From NCBI GenBank assembly GCA_947057505.1, contig CAMSEM010000034.1, forward strand, positions 1 through 11,883: a DNA stretch of 11,883 bases, in the 5' to 3' direction. Under the pieces are notes generated by a model, which saw nothing but the letters and a program-made list of their open reading frames with translations, did no database searches and was not told where the DNA came from. The stretch comes from an uncultured Clostridium sp. Lineage in GTDB: Bacteria > Bacillota > Clostridia > TANB77 > CAG-508. The position numbers and the translations under genes were made by a program. Every line of letters starts with the position of its first letter. Position 1 is the first letter of the stretch. This document shows, one piece after another, positions 1-7,569 of the stretch.

Positions 1-339
1 TAAATCTCCAATGTTAAAATTTTCATTAACATGAAATATATTTTGATTTTCTTCTTGAACCTTAGATTCTACCTCAGGCATTGCCTGCCAGGTTTTAGCA
101 TTTGCATAAATAGGAACTTGGAACTTTTTAGATAAAGTACCAAGACCCTTAATATGGTCAGAATGTTCATGTGTTACTAAAATAGCATCAAGTTCTTGTA
201 CATCTACCTCAATACTATTTAGAGCAGACTCGATTTTTTTAGCACTTTCACCAGCATCTATTAAAATTTTAGTATTAGGAGTTTGTACAAATAAACTATT
301 TCCACTACTACCACTATATAAACTACAAAATTTAAACAT
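1..339 (-). CDS. YycJ/WalJ-like MBL-fold metallohydrolase, partial
   Basis: N-terminal 113 residues of a metallo-beta-lactamase-fold hydrolase; the rest lies beyond the left edge of the window. The protein opens MFKFCSLYSGSSGNS, the glycine/serine-rich opening typical of the YycJ/WalJ group, and carries the zinc-binding motif THEHSDH at about residues 56-62, preceded by the ILIDAG strand near residue 25. Family members are cytosolic metal-dependent hydrolases; YycJ/WalJ has been linked to cell-wall regulation and DNA end processing. That role is taken from the family, not shown here. The ATG at 337-339 has an AAAGGA-like ribosome binding site about ten bases upstream. It follows murA by about 30 bases on the same strand, so the two are probably co-transcribed from the murA promoter. 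Confidence 0.85.
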   Translation of the reverse strand, partial: MFKFCSLYSGSSGNSLFVQTPNTKILIDAGESAKKIESALNSIEVDVQELDAILVTHEHSDHIKGLGTLSKKFQVPIYANAKTWQAMPEVESKVQEENQNIFHVNENFNIGDL

Positions 340-370
340 GTATGTATACGTCCTTTGCTTTTGTTTCTAA

Positions 371-1642
371 TTATTTAGTATCTGGCTCTATTACTCTTTG
401 AATATTAGCACCTAAACGTCTAAATTTTTCTTCAATATTTTCATAGCCTCTATCAATGTGATGAATATTGTATAAATGAGTTTCACCACTTGCCACTATT
501 CCAGCAATTAGTAAAGCAGCACCAGCTCTTAAATCTGTAGCATAAACAGGTGCACCAGAAAGCTCTTTTACTCCTTCAAAAACAGCAGACTTTCCTTGCG
601 CTGTAATTTTAGCACCCATTCTATTTAATTCAAAAGTATATTGAAATCTAGAATCCCAAATGCTTTCATGAATGGTACTAATTCCATCAGCCATAGAAAG
701 AACTACCCCTATTTGAGGTTGCATATCAGTTGGAAAACCAGGATAAGGCAGAGTTTTAACCACAGCTTTAGTAGGTCTTTTATTCATACTAACACGAAGA
801 GAATCCCCGTAATCTTCCACAGTTCCACCAATTTCTAAAATTTTAGCAGTAATACAATCTAAATGTTCTGGAATACAATTTTTAATTAAAATGTTTCCTC
901 TTGTTGCAACAGCAGCAAGCATAAAAGTACCAGCTTCTATTTGGTCTGGAACAACACTATAAGAACCATTACCATGTAACGACTTTACACCATTGATTTT
1001 AATTACATCAGTACCAGCACCACGAATATCTGCCCCCATAGTATTTAAAAAGTTTGCCACATCAACAATATGTGGTTCTTTAGCAGCATTATCAATGGTA
1101 GTAGTACCTTCTGCTAGTACAGAGGCTAAAATTGCATTAATTGTAGCACCAACAGAGGCAATATCCATATAAATAGAAGTACCAACTAATTTTTTTGCCT
1201 TTGCTGTAATTTTTCCTTGGGAAACATCTACTTTAGTACCTAATGCTTCAAAAGCTTTAATATGTTGGTCAATAGGCCTTGCACCTAAATTACAACCACC
1301 AGGAAGCCCAACTTCAGCAGTTCCGCACCTACCAAGTAAAGAGCCAAGCAAATAATAAGAAGCTCTAAACTTAGAGGTCATATCTAATGGTGCTTGTGTA
1401 CAAGAAATATTTCTTGTATCAATTTCAATTTCATTTTCTGTAAGCCATGTAATTTTAGCACCCAATTCTTCTAAAATTTTGCAAGACATTTTAACATCAC
1501 TAATATTAGGTAAATTATCAATTTTGCAAATACCATCAATTAATAATGTAGCAGGAAGTATAGCAACAGCAGCGTTTTTAGCACCGCTAATTGTTACCTC
1601 ACCTTTCAATTTAGTTGGGCCTTTAATGACTAATTTATCCAA
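371..1642 (-). CDS. murA: UDP-N-acetylglucosamine 1-carboxyvinyltransferase
   Basis: First committed step of peptidoglycan synthesis: transfer of enolpyruvate from PEP to UDP-GlcNAc in the cytoplasm. The product is full length (423 residues from the chosen start). Visible family marks are ISGAKNAAV with the Lys-Asn pair near the N-terminus, the PGGCNLGARPIDQH loop whose cysteine (about residue 117) corresponds to the catalytic, fosfomycin-targeted Cys115 of E. coli MurA, and GFPTDMQPQ containing the general-base aspartate. The start chosen is TTG at 1640-1642, giving MDKLVIKGPTKLKG as in homologues, because GGGGG at 1651-1655 sits eight bases upstream. A TTG at 1655-1657 in the same frame would overlap that ribosome binding site. 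Promoter at 1685-1713; the YycJ-like gene follows closely. Clostridia often carry two MurA paralogues, and which one this is cannot be told here. Confidence 0.95.
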   Translation of the reverse strand: MDKLVIKGPTKLKGEVTISGAKNAAVAILPATLLIDGICKIDNLPNISDVKMSCKILEELGAKITWLTENEIEIDTRNISCTQAPLDMTSKFRASYYLLGSLLGRCGTAEVGLPGGCNLGARPIDQHIKAFEALGTKVDVSQGKITAKAKKLVGTSIYMDIASVGATINAILASVLAEGTTTIDNAAKEPHIVDVANFLNTMGADIRGAGTDVIKINGVKSLHGNGSYSVVPDQIEAGTFMLAAVATRGNILIKNCIPEHLDCITAKILEIGGTVEDYGDSLRVSMNKRPTKAVVKTLPYPGFPTDMQPQIGVVLSMADGISTIHESIWDSRFQYTFELNRMGAKITAQGKSAVFEGVKELSGAPVYATDLRAGAALLIAGIVASGETHLYNIHHIDRGYENIEEKFRRLGANIQRVIEPDTK

Positions 1643-1657
1643 AACAATTACCCCCAA

Positions 1658-1865
1658 TTTGTTATCGTATTATTTTCACATAATTTTATACCATAGTTTG
1701 TCCTTTTTGGCAAGTAATTCATGGGTAAAAAATGTGGTTTGTAAAAACTTGTAATTATTCAGTCTATTCGTAATATCTTTGGGTATCCAGTTTTTGAAGA
1801 GGATGAGTCTATTGAGAACTTGGGTTTTCTCCTGACCTTGTATTTATAGGAGTTTGAAAGATAAT
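1658..1865. other. murA upstream region
   Basis: Intergenic stretch between the spoIIR terminator and murA. Apart from the murA promoter (1685-1713) it holds no convincing gene. A weak five-to-six-base complementarity around 1827-1853 (CTCCT and AGGAG) is the only other structure seen. Confidence 0.4.
1685..1713 (-). promoter_or_regulatory. Predicted sigma-A promoter of murA
   Basis: On the minus strand TTGCCA (1708-1713) is followed by a 17-base spacer and TATAAA (1685-1690), with TGG directly before the -10 as an extended element. It lies about 45 bases upstream of the preferred murA start. The ACTATGGTATAA block around the -10 recurs at the ttcA-like gene (7561-7572). Confidence 0.65.
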
Positions 1866-1906
1866 TTAAATAAAAGGAAGAGTAAAAAACTCATCCTTTT
1901 ATTTAA
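1866..1906 (-). terminator. Terminator after spoIIR
   Basis: Inverted repeat with arms 1866-1883 and 1889-1906: seventeen paired positions, one A/A mismatch and a five-base A loop. On the minus strand the distal arm is T-rich (CCTTTTATTT). It overlaps the last codons and stop of spoIIR, so it would end that transcript before the promoter of murA. Confidence 0.6.
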
Positions 1907-2546
1907 GCCCTAACTTCCAATTTTGAAATACCTCTATTAACTTAAACTTAAAAGTAATCTCATTATCATCAGTTTTACTAATTAAATCATATTCCTCATC
2001 ATTTAAACTCTCTTTCATTTCTTGCTTAGAACTATCAGGTACAATGCCAGAACTTACATCTACAAAACAAAGAGGAGGAAACATTACACACCACCAGTTT
2101 TTACCCTCAGCACTTCCTATTTTTACCCTTAAAGCATCATAAGTGCCAGCAGGGAGAGAAATATCTCCATATTGTTTGGTTGGAAAGTCTGAAATCCCAA
2201 TTTCCACATGAGCCTCATAAACAAAGCCATTTTCTTTTATTACATTCTCAGCAATTTTTTTCAAATCTTCCTTATGCTCTTTTGCCATATTCATCACTTC
2301 TTCTTTACAAGAACAATCTTTAGAAAGAGTATTCATATAAGAAATTAAAGCATCACGAACCTTTAACTTTAATTCTTGGTCTTCATTAGAATCGCTATTG
2401 GCAATAACATGCAAACGAAAAACACTATCTGAAATATCTTGAGAAACAGCGCTTACATAAGAAACAGCACTAATAAAAATAAAAAGGCTAAGCAAAAGTG
2501 TAATTACCAAAAAAGGTTTTATTTTAGAAAAATTTAAAGATTTCAT
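1899..2546 (-). CDS. spoIIR: Stage II sporulation protein R
   Basis: Signalling protein of early sporulation. In Bacillus and Clostridia SpoIIR is made in the forespore under sigma F, crosses into the intermembrane space and triggers SpoIIGA to process pro-sigma E in the mother cell. The 215-residue product has an N-terminal hydrophobic segment (about residues 10-33) acting as signal or anchor, then the family core: DSVFRLHVIANSDSNEDQELKLKVRDAL, LPAGTYDALRVKIG, and NWWCVMFPPLCF. Start ATG 2544-2546 has GGAGG at 2555-2559, eight bases upstream. The gene is monocistronic by appearance, with its own terminator at 1866-1906 and a sigma-F-like promoter at 2585-2614. No anomaly in length or motif was seen. 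Confidence 0.95.
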   Translation of the reverse strand: MKSLNFSKIKPFLVITLLLSLFIFISAVSYVSAVSQDISDSVFRLHVIANSDSNEDQELKLKVRDALISYMNTLSKDCSCKEEVMNMAKEHKEDLKKIAENVIKENGFVYEAHVEIGISDFPTKQYGDISLPAGTYDALRVKIGSAEGKNWWCVMFPPLCFVDVSSGIVPDSSKQEMKESLNDEEYDLISKTDDNEITFKFKLIEVFQNWKLGLK

Positions 2547-2584
2547 TATTTTTTCCTCCGTAAATTAAAAAAATTATTTAATAC

Positions 2585-2614
2585 AATTATTAACAAATTT
2601 TTAAGAAATTATAC
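2585..2614 (-). promoter_or_regulatory. Candidate sigma-F-type promoter of spoIIR
   Basis: On the minus strand GTATA (2610-2614) is followed by 15 bases and GTTAATAATT (2585-2594). This fits the forespore sigma F/G pattern (GYATA, about 15-16 bases, GGnnAnAATR) except for the second and last -10 bases. It lies about 40 bases upstream of the spoIIR start, and spoIIR is a known sigma-F target in relatives. Confidence 0.45.
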
Positions 2615-2726
2615 ATTCTTGGAAAAAAGTTTTTAAATTGTTTAAAAAAGAAAAAATAATGGATATATGGAAAAGGAAAAAAATAAAGTATGCTAATGTA
2701 AGATTTAACAATACAAAGAGCCAAAA

Positions 2727-2733
2727 TGTCGAA
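2727..2733 (+). promoter_or_regulatory. Possible Spo0A box
   Basis: TGTCGAA matches the published 0A-box core TGNCGAA exactly. It lies 30 bases upstream of the -35 of the plus-strand promoter at 2763 and in the shared divergent region with spoIIR. A match this short can occur by chance, so this is only a candidate. Confidence 0.25.
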
Positions 2734-2762
2734 TAAATGCACACGATTTTTAGTAAAAACAC

Positions 2763-2798
2763 TTGACTTTCATAAAATAAAAATGGTAAAATTTACCA
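2763..2798 (+). promoter_or_regulatory. Promoter with palindromic operator-like site
   Basis: TTGACT (2763-2768), an 18-base spacer and TAAAAT (2787-2792) form a sigma-A-type promoter for the 184-residue gene. The -10 is embedded in a 15-base perfect palindrome, TGGTAAAATTTACCA (2784-2798). A protein bound there would block RNA polymerase, so the site looks like a repressor operator; the regulator is unknown. Confidence 0.5.
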
Positions 2799-2828
2799 GT
2801 AAAAAGAAAAAACAGGGGGTTATTTAAA

Positions 2829-3383
2829 ATGAAAAAAGAGAATAAAAAAGTAGAAAAATTGTGTAGCTTTTATGTAAGTAATTGGCATTTAGCCACTATG
2901 ATTTTACCGTACATTAATGGTAAAATAAAAGAAAATACAAAAATAATAACAATCCTGGAAAATAGTATAGAAGAAAATATACAAAAATTAATAGAGAAAT
3001 TAAACTTAAAAAATAAAGAAAAAATATTATCTATTAATTGGAGTAAATTAGATAGTCAAAAATATGAAGACATTGAAAAAATGTTAAAAAAAGAAATACT
3101 AACAGAAAAACAAAATATTATTTTAGTAAATGGATGTAGCAATTATATAAAAAACAATAACTGTAATATTGAGCAATATTTAAAAAAGTCAAAAGCAGAA
3201 TCTATTAAAATAATTAACTTTTTTGAAGTAACAGAATTTAATAACCATATTATGGATATTTTAGATGCACATGATAAAGTATTTAATACATCAGGAGAAA
3301 AAGAAATTACTGAGATATTTGACGGATATGTAAAAGGTGAAAAAGTTCAAACCAAAAAAGTAGTTGGCGGAGTAGAACAGTAA
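2829..3383 (+). CDS. Hypothetical protein, 184 residues
   Basis: I do not recognise a named family. The protein is lysine-, glutamate- and asparagine-rich with no signal peptide or membrane segment, so it is probably cytosolic. Predicted alternation of strands and helices (KIITILENS, KILSINWSKLD, NIILVNGCSNYI, IKIINFFEVTEFNNHIMDILDAHD) suggests a small alpha/beta domain. The opening CSFYVSNWHLATMILPYINGKI and the central strand pattern look conserved rather than random. The start ATG is supported by GGGGG at 2815-2819 with a spacing of nine bases, and by a promoter with a palindromic operator-like site immediately upstream. It stands alone between spoIIR (divergent) and the nucleotidyltransferase gene, separated from the latter by about 225 bases. 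Confidence 0.8.
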   Translation: MKKENKKVEKLCSFYVSNWHLATMILPYINGKIKENTKIITILENSIEENIQKLIEKLNLKNKEKILSINWSKLDSQKYEDIEKMLKKEILTEKQNIILVNGCSNYIKNNNCNIEQYLKKSKAESIKIINFFEVTEFNNHIMDILDAHDKVFNTSGEKEITEIFDGYVKGEKVQTKKVVGGVEQ

Positions 3384-3439
3384 TATTTAATAAGATAATA
3401 GTAGCCTTTGCAGGATAGTATTTTTTTATTAAGTCAAAA

Positions 3440-3473
3440 TACTTGTGTTAGGGCGTTTAGCCCATACAAAGTA
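3440..3473 (+). other. Hairpin in the leader before the nucleotidyltransferase gene
   Basis: TACTT (3440-3444), TGT and GGGC (3451-3454) pair across the loop GTTTA with GCCC (3460-3463), ACA and AAGTA (3469-3473), leaving one bulge and one small internal loop. It is not followed by a T-tract in the plus direction, so it is not a standard terminator. It could be leader RNA structure; no known riboswitch was recognised in 3384-3608. Confidence 0.35.
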
Positions 3474-3546
3474 CAATATATAATAGAATAGAATCAATAA
3501 GTAGAAGGATGTATTAAAAAATTTATAACAATCTACCCTAAAATAT

Positions 3547-3575
3547 TTGACTAAAAGCAAGATTTCGTATAAGAT
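3547..3575 (+). promoter_or_regulatory. Possible promoter of the nucleotidyltransferase gene
   Basis: TTGACT (3547-3552), a 17-base spacer and TAAGAT (3570-3575), ending about 33 bases before the start codon. The -35 matches well and the -10 moderately. An alternative TATAAT lies at 3480-3485 but has no good -35. Confidence 0.4.
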
Positions 3576-3608
3576 ATAAGGAACAAAAAAGAAAGGAAAT
3601 AGAAAGTT

Positions 3609-4853
3609 ATGGAAGATAAAATACTAATAGCACAAGAAATACTTGCTAAATATGGACAAGAACATATATTAAAATTTTATAATGAATTTTCAAAAGAAGA
3701 ACAAAATCAATTATTAGACGAAATATTAACAATGGATTTTAAACAAATAGAAGAATTATATGAAAGTACCAAAACAAAACCAAATTTTGAAAATATCAAA
3801 ATAGAACCAATAGAGCATGTTACCAAAGCAGAACTTAGCAAAGAAGAAATAGAAAAATATACAAAAATAGGACAAGAAGTTGTAAAACAAGGAAAACTTG
3901 CAGTAGTAACTATGGCAGGTGGACAAGGAACAAGGCTTGGTCACGATGGACCTAAAGGAACTTATGACATAGGATTAGCATCACATAAACCAATTTTTGA
4001 AATTTTATGTGATAATTTAAAACAAGCAAGAGAAAAATATGGAATAGATATTCCATGGTACATTATGACAAGTGATGAAAATAATGAAGAAACTATGGAT
4101 TTTTTTGAAAAAAATAACTACTTTAACTATCCAAAATCTGCTGTACAATTTTTTAAGCAAGGAAAATTACCAATGCTAGATGTAAATGGCAAAATTTTAC
4201 TAGATGAACAAGGAATGATAAAACAAGCAGCAGATGGTCATGGTGGCGTTTTTGAAGCTATGCGAAAAAACGGAATTATTTACAATATGAAAGAAAGAAA
4301 AATTGAATGGATTTTTATAAGTGGTGTAGATAATATCTTAGCTAAATTTGTAGATCCAGTATTTATAGGCATGCAAGTAGCACAAGATAAAAAGTCTGCT
4401 AGTAAGAGTGTTGTAAAGGCTTATGCAGAGGAAAAAGTAGGTGTTTTCTGCCAAAAAGATGGAAAACCAGGAGTTATAGAGTATTCTGAAATTTCGAAAG
4501 AATTGGCAGAAGCAATAGATGAAAAAGGAGAATTTCTTTTAGGAGATTCTAACATTGTTAATCACCAATTTCATATAAGTGTATTAGAACAAGTTAGCAC
4601 AGAAAAATTACCATATCATGTAGCTTTTAAAAAAGCAAATTATAAAGATGAAAATGGAAAAATAATAGAAGCCACAGAGCCAAATGCCTATAAATTTGAA
4701 GCATTTATATTTGACATTTTCTCATGTGTACCAGACATGTTAGTATTTCGTGTAAAACGTGAGGAAGAATTTGCCCCTGTAAAAAATAAAGATGGAAAAG
4801 ACAGCCCAGAAACTGCAAGAAAATTATATAATGATTTCTATCATTTAAATTAA
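3609..4853 (+). CDS. UDPGP-family UTP--sugar-1-phosphate uridylyltransferase
   Basis: Makes a UDP-sugar from UTP and a sugar 1-phosphate in the cytoplasm. The 414-residue protein has a helical N-terminal region like that of UDP-N-acetylhexosamine pyrophosphorylases (residues 1-95), the nucleotide-binding loop MAGGQGTRLG followed by GPKG (about 102-117), DGHGG (209-213) where the family has a uridine-contacting NGHGG-like loop, GVDN (239-242), and VGVFCQKDGKPGVIEYSE (about 277-294), which resembles eukaryotic UAP1. This is the eukaryote-like UDPGP type 1 family and not bacterial GalU. Whether the substrate is Glc-1-P or GlcNAc-1-P cannot be settled from the motifs; the phosphoglucomutase gene next door favours glucose. 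Start ATG has AAAGGA about ten bases upstream. Confidence 0.88.
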   Translation: MEDKILIAQEILAKYGQEHILKFYNEFSKEEQNQLLDEILTMDFKQIEELYESTKTKPNFENIKIEPIEHVTKAELSKEEIEKYTKIGQEVVKQGKLAVVTMAGGQGTRLGHDGPKGTYDIGLASHKPIFEILCDNLKQAREKYGIDIPWYIMTSDENNEETMDFFEKNNYFNYPKSAVQFFKQGKLPMLDVNGKILLDEQGMIKQAADGHGGVFEAMRKNGIIYNMKERKIEWIFISGVDNILAKFVDPVFIGMQVAQDKKSASKSVVKAYAEEKVGVFCQKDGKPGVIEYSEISKELAEAIDEKGEFLLGDSNIVNHQFHISVLEQVSTEKLPYHVAFKKANYKDENGKIIEATEPNAYKFEAFIFDIFSCVPDMLVFRVKREEEFAPVKNKDGKDSPETARKLYNDFYHLN

Positions 4854-4863
4854 AACTTTTATT

Positions 4864-4913
4864 AAGCTATATATACTTAGTTTTTTTATTTAAAAACTAG
4901 GTATATATAGCTT
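4864..4913. other. Long hairpin between the UDP-sugar genes
   Basis: Two 22-base arms (4864-4885 and 4892-4913) pair completely apart from one T/G wobble, around a six-base loop. It is not followed by a T-tract on the plus strand, although the left arm ends in T5. It may be an attenuator, an mRNA-stabilising structure that sets different levels for the two genes, or an imperfect terminator. Confidence 0.55.
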
Positions 4914-4944
4914 GTATAATAAATGAGTATATAAGGAGGAAAAA

Positions 4945-6678
4945 ATGGAAAAATATTTAGAAACATATGAACAATGGTTAAATAACGCAGCCATTAGTGA
5001 AGAAGACAAAGAAGAATTAAGAAGCATAAAAGAAGAGAAACAAGAAATAGAAGATAGGTTTTATAAAGAATTAGAATTTGGAACAGCAGGTTTAAGAGGT
5101 GTTATTGGCATTGGAACCAACCGTATGAACCGTTATACTGTTACAAAAGCAACACAAGGGTTAGCCAATTATATTATTCAAAAAGGTGGAGAAGAAAGAG
5201 GAGTTGCTATAGCATATGACTCAAGAAAAATGTCAAAAGAATTTAGTGAGCAAGCAGCTCTATGTTTAAATGCAAATGGTATTAAAACATACCGTTTTGA
5301 AGACTTAAGACCAACACCAGAGCTTTCTTTCGCAGTAAGAGAACTTGGTTGTATAGCAGGAATTGTAGTAACAGCAAGTCATAATCCACCAGAATACAAT
5401 GGATACAAAGTATATTGGGAAGATGGTGCTCAAATAGTAGAACCAACAGATAAACAAATTATAACCAAAGTAAATGAAGTAACAAATTTAGCGGAAATTA
5501 AAACAATGGAAAAACAAGATGCTATAGAAAAAGGTCTATATCATACCATAGGAGAAGAAGTAGACAAAAGATATATAGAAGAACTAAAAAAATTAGTAGT
5601 AAATCAAGAAGCAATTAATCAAATGCAAAAAGATATTAAAATTGTTTACACACCACTTCATGGAACAGGAAATATACCAGTACAAACTATTTTAAAAGAA
5701 TTAGGCTTTAAAAACGTATATGTAGTACCAGAGCAAGAAAAACCAGATGGCAATTTTCCAACAGTAAGCTATCCAAACCCAGAAGACCCAAAAGCATTTA
5801 AGTTAGCATTAGAACTAGCCAAACAAAAAGAAGCAGATATTGTACTTGCCAATGACCCAGATGCAGATAGATTAGGAGTATATGTTAAAGACAGCAAAAC
5901 TAATGAATATATACAATTTAATGGTAACATGACAGGAAACTTAATTGCAGAATATATTTTATCTCAAAAACAAGCAAATGCAACATTACCACAAAATGGA
6001 GCAGTTATTAAAACAATTGTATCTTCTAACTTAACAGATGCTATTGCCAAAGCTTACCACGTAAAACTATTTTCAACCTTAACAGGATTTAAAAACATTG
6101 CAAAAATCATTAGAAACTTTGAAGAAAACCATAATGAATATGAATGTTTATACTCTTATGAAGAAAGTTATGGATGTATTATAGGAACACATGCAAGAGA
6201 TAAAGATGGAATTGTAGCAGTTATGACATTGTGCGAAGCGGCATGCTATTATAAACAAAAAAATATGACCCTATGGGATGCCATGCTTGAGATGTATAAA
6301 AAATATGGCTATTATAAAGAAAAACAATTTTCTATTACACTAAAAGGTGCTCAAGGAGCAGAACAAATCAAACAAATGATGGAAAATATGAGAAAAAATC
6401 CACCAAAAGAATTAGCAAATAAAAAAGTGTTATCAATAGGAGACTACCTAGCACAAACCATTTATTCTAACGAAACACAAGAAACCACATCAACTAATTT
6501 GCCAAAATCTAATGTGCTTTACTATGAACTAGAAGATGATAATTGGTGCTGTGTACGTCCATCTGGAACAGAACCAAAAATTAAATTCTATATGGGAGTG
6601 AAAGAAAGTAGCTTAGAAGAGGCAGACAAAAGATTACAAGAATTAGAAAATGCTATGAAAGAATTTACAAACAAATAG
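4945..6678 (+). CDS. pgcA: Alpha-phosphoglucomutase (phosphohexomutase family)
   Basis: Interconverts glucose 6-phosphate and glucose 1-phosphate (or the mannose equivalents). At 577 residues it has the length of the PgcA/PGM2-like group. Domain marks in order: FGTAGLRG near residue 45, the active-site loop TASHNP (143-148) with the phosphoserine at 145, the magnesium site DPDADR (304-309), the sugar-binding loop EESYG (about 406-410), and the phosphate-binding RPSGTEPKIK (from about 538) in the C-terminal domain. The start has a strong AAGGAGG six to seven bases upstream. It follows the UDPGP-family gene on the same strand with a hairpin between them; together they would feed a UDP-sugar pool for envelope glycans. 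The symbol is given by similarity to the Bacillus enzyme. Confidence 0.92.
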   Translation: MEKYLETYEQWLNNAAISEEDKEELRSIKEEKQEIEDRFYKELEFGTAGLRGVIGIGTNRMNRYTVTKATQGLANYIIQKGGEERGVAIAYDSRKMSKEFSEQAALCLNANGIKTYRFEDLRPTPELSFAVRELGCIAGIVVTASHNPPEYNGYKVYWEDGAQIVEPTDKQIITKVNEVTNLAEIKTMEKQDAIEKGLYHTIGEEVDKRYIEELKKLVVNQEAINQMQKDIKIVYTPLHGTGNIPVQTILKELGFKNVYVVPEQEKPDGNFPTVSYPNPEDPKAFKLALELAKQKEADIVLANDPDADRLGVYVKDSKTNEYIQFNGNMTGNLIAEYILSQKQANATLPQNGAVIKTIVSSNLTDAIAKAYHVKLFSTLTGFKNIAKIIRNFEENHNEYECLYSYEESYGCIIGTHARDKDGIVAVMTLCEAACYYKQKNMTLWDAMLEMYKKYGYYKEKQFSITLKGAQGAEQIKQMMENMRKNPPKELANKKVLSIGDYLAQTIYSNETQETTSTNLPKSNVLYYELEDDNWCCVRPSGTEPKIKFYMGVKESSLEEADKRLQELENAMKEFTNK

Positions 6679-6710
6679 AAAAAATAGTAATAAAATAAGC
6701 AAAAGTTATA

Positions 6711-6740
6711 AAAAAAGAGAATAGGATTATTCTCTTTTTT
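6711..6740. terminator. Bidirectional rho-independent terminator
   Basis: Perfect 13-base stem (6711-6723 with 6728-6740) around the loop GGAT, with A6 on one side and T6 on the other, so it works in both directions. It lies between the convergent phosphoglucomutase and TtcA-like genes. Confidence 0.85.
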
Positions 6741-6756
6741 AATATAAAATATTTAG

Positions 6757-7473
6757 CTATCTATTTTCCTTCCAACCATTAATATGAGCTCTCTTAATAG
6801 CACCAACCATGTTAGCTCTAACAGTAGGAAGCTTTTTTTCAAAATTTAAAATCATATTTTTCATATCTTCCCTCTTAGAAACACCATCCATAGGGCAAAC
6901 CTTAGGCATAACCTCTACATGATTTCGTTTTACAAACTTTTTAATTTCTTTTTCAGGAGTATCAATTAAAGGCCTAATCAGTGTGATTTTAGAACGGTCC
7001 ATATAACTAATAGGCGCAAAAGTAGAAAGATTACCAGCATATAAAAAATTAAGTAAAAAAGTTTCTAAAGCATCATCTTGATTATGACCTAAAGCAATTT
7101 TATTACAGCCCTCTTGAATAGCAGTAGAATTTATAATACCCCTACGTAAATTAGCACACAAAGAACAAGGATTTTGCTCTTTTCTAATATCAAAAACAAT
7201 CTCCTTAATATGCGAAAATTCCTCTACTAATGGAACACCAATTTCTTCACATTTTTGTTTTAAAAAAAAGGAATCAAAAAATTCAAAACCAGGATTAATA
7301 GTAATTGCTAATAATTCAAAATGCTTTGGGTAAAACCTTTGAAGAGCCTTTAATCCCATAAGTAAAGTAAAGGAATCCTTTCCACCAGAAAGACCAACTG
7401 CAATTTTATCCCCTTCTTCAATCATTTCATAATTTTCAATTGTTTTTCGTAAATAACTTAAAATTCTTTGCAT
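6757..7473 (-). CDS. ttcA: TtcA-family PP-loop tRNA thiolation protein
   Basis: ATP-dependent enzyme of the TtcA/TilS superfamily. TtcA proper puts sulfur on cytidine 32 of certain tRNAs using an iron-sulfur cluster. The 238-residue protein has the PP-loop SGGKDS (29-34), a CxxC pair in NPCSLC (Cys103 and Cys106), a third cysteine in KVCPMDG (Cys194) and the GHNQDD motif (130-135). The cysteine trio argues for TtcA-like chemistry and against lysidine synthetase TilS, a frequent misannotation. No ribosome binding site of normal strength precedes ATG 7471-7473; the spot is occupied by an inverted repeat (7487-7502). The N-terminus aligns with the usual MxxxLxYxRxAIExYxMIExGD opening, so the start is kept. 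Gene symbol by family only. Confidence 0.85.
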   Translation of the reverse strand: MQRILSYLRKTIENYEMIEEGDKIAVGLSGGKDSFTLLMGLKALQRFYPKHFELLAITINPGFEFFDSFFLKQKCEEIGVPLVEEFSHIKEIVFDIRKEQNPCSLCANLRRGIINSTAIQEGCNKIALGHNQDDALETFLLNFLYAGNLSTFAPISYMDRSKITLIRPLIDTPEKEIKKFVKRNHVEVMPKVCPMDGVSKREDMKNMILNFEKKLPTVRANMVGAIKRAHINGWKENR

Positions 7474-7485
7474 TTTATTATTAAA

Positions 7486-7542
7486 GGTTTCTTAAAAGAA
7501 ACTAGTTAGTACAAATATAAAATTGTAAATAAGTAAGAAACC
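7486..7542 (-). promoter_or_regulatory. Leader with two exclusive hairpins before ttcA-like gene
   Basis: On the plus strand GTTTCTT (7487-7493) pairs with AAGAAAC (7496-7502) in a tight hairpin, while GGTTTCTTA (7486-7494) pairs equally well with TAAGAAACC (7534-7542) over a 39-base gap. The same segment cannot be in both, and it lies just upstream of the start codon on the mRNA. Confidence 0.4.
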
Positions 7543-7560
7543 CTATTCTCCTTCCAAAAT

Positions 7561-7569
7561 ATTATACCA
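7561..7569 (-). promoter_or_regulatory. Extended -10 of the ttcA-like gene
   Basis: TGG-TATAAT on the minus strand (7561-7569) inside ACTATGGTATAA, the same block as at the murA promoter. There is no good -35 at 17 bases; TTGACT lies only eight bases upstream. Expected transcription start near 7554, leaving about an 80-base leader. Confidence 0.45.

Noticed and set aside
1643..1657. Upstream TTG start for murA adding MGVIV
   Set aside because: It would overlap the GGGGG ribosome binding site; TTG 1640-1642 has ideal spacing and gives the family N-terminus.
3384..3608. Riboswitch before the nucleotidyltransferase gene
   Set aside because: Only one imperfect hairpin was found; no known aptamer core was recognised.
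6757..7473. Lysidine synthetase TilS
   Set aside because: The CxxC pair and third cysteine fit TtcA-type proteins, and the C-terminal TilS domain is absent.
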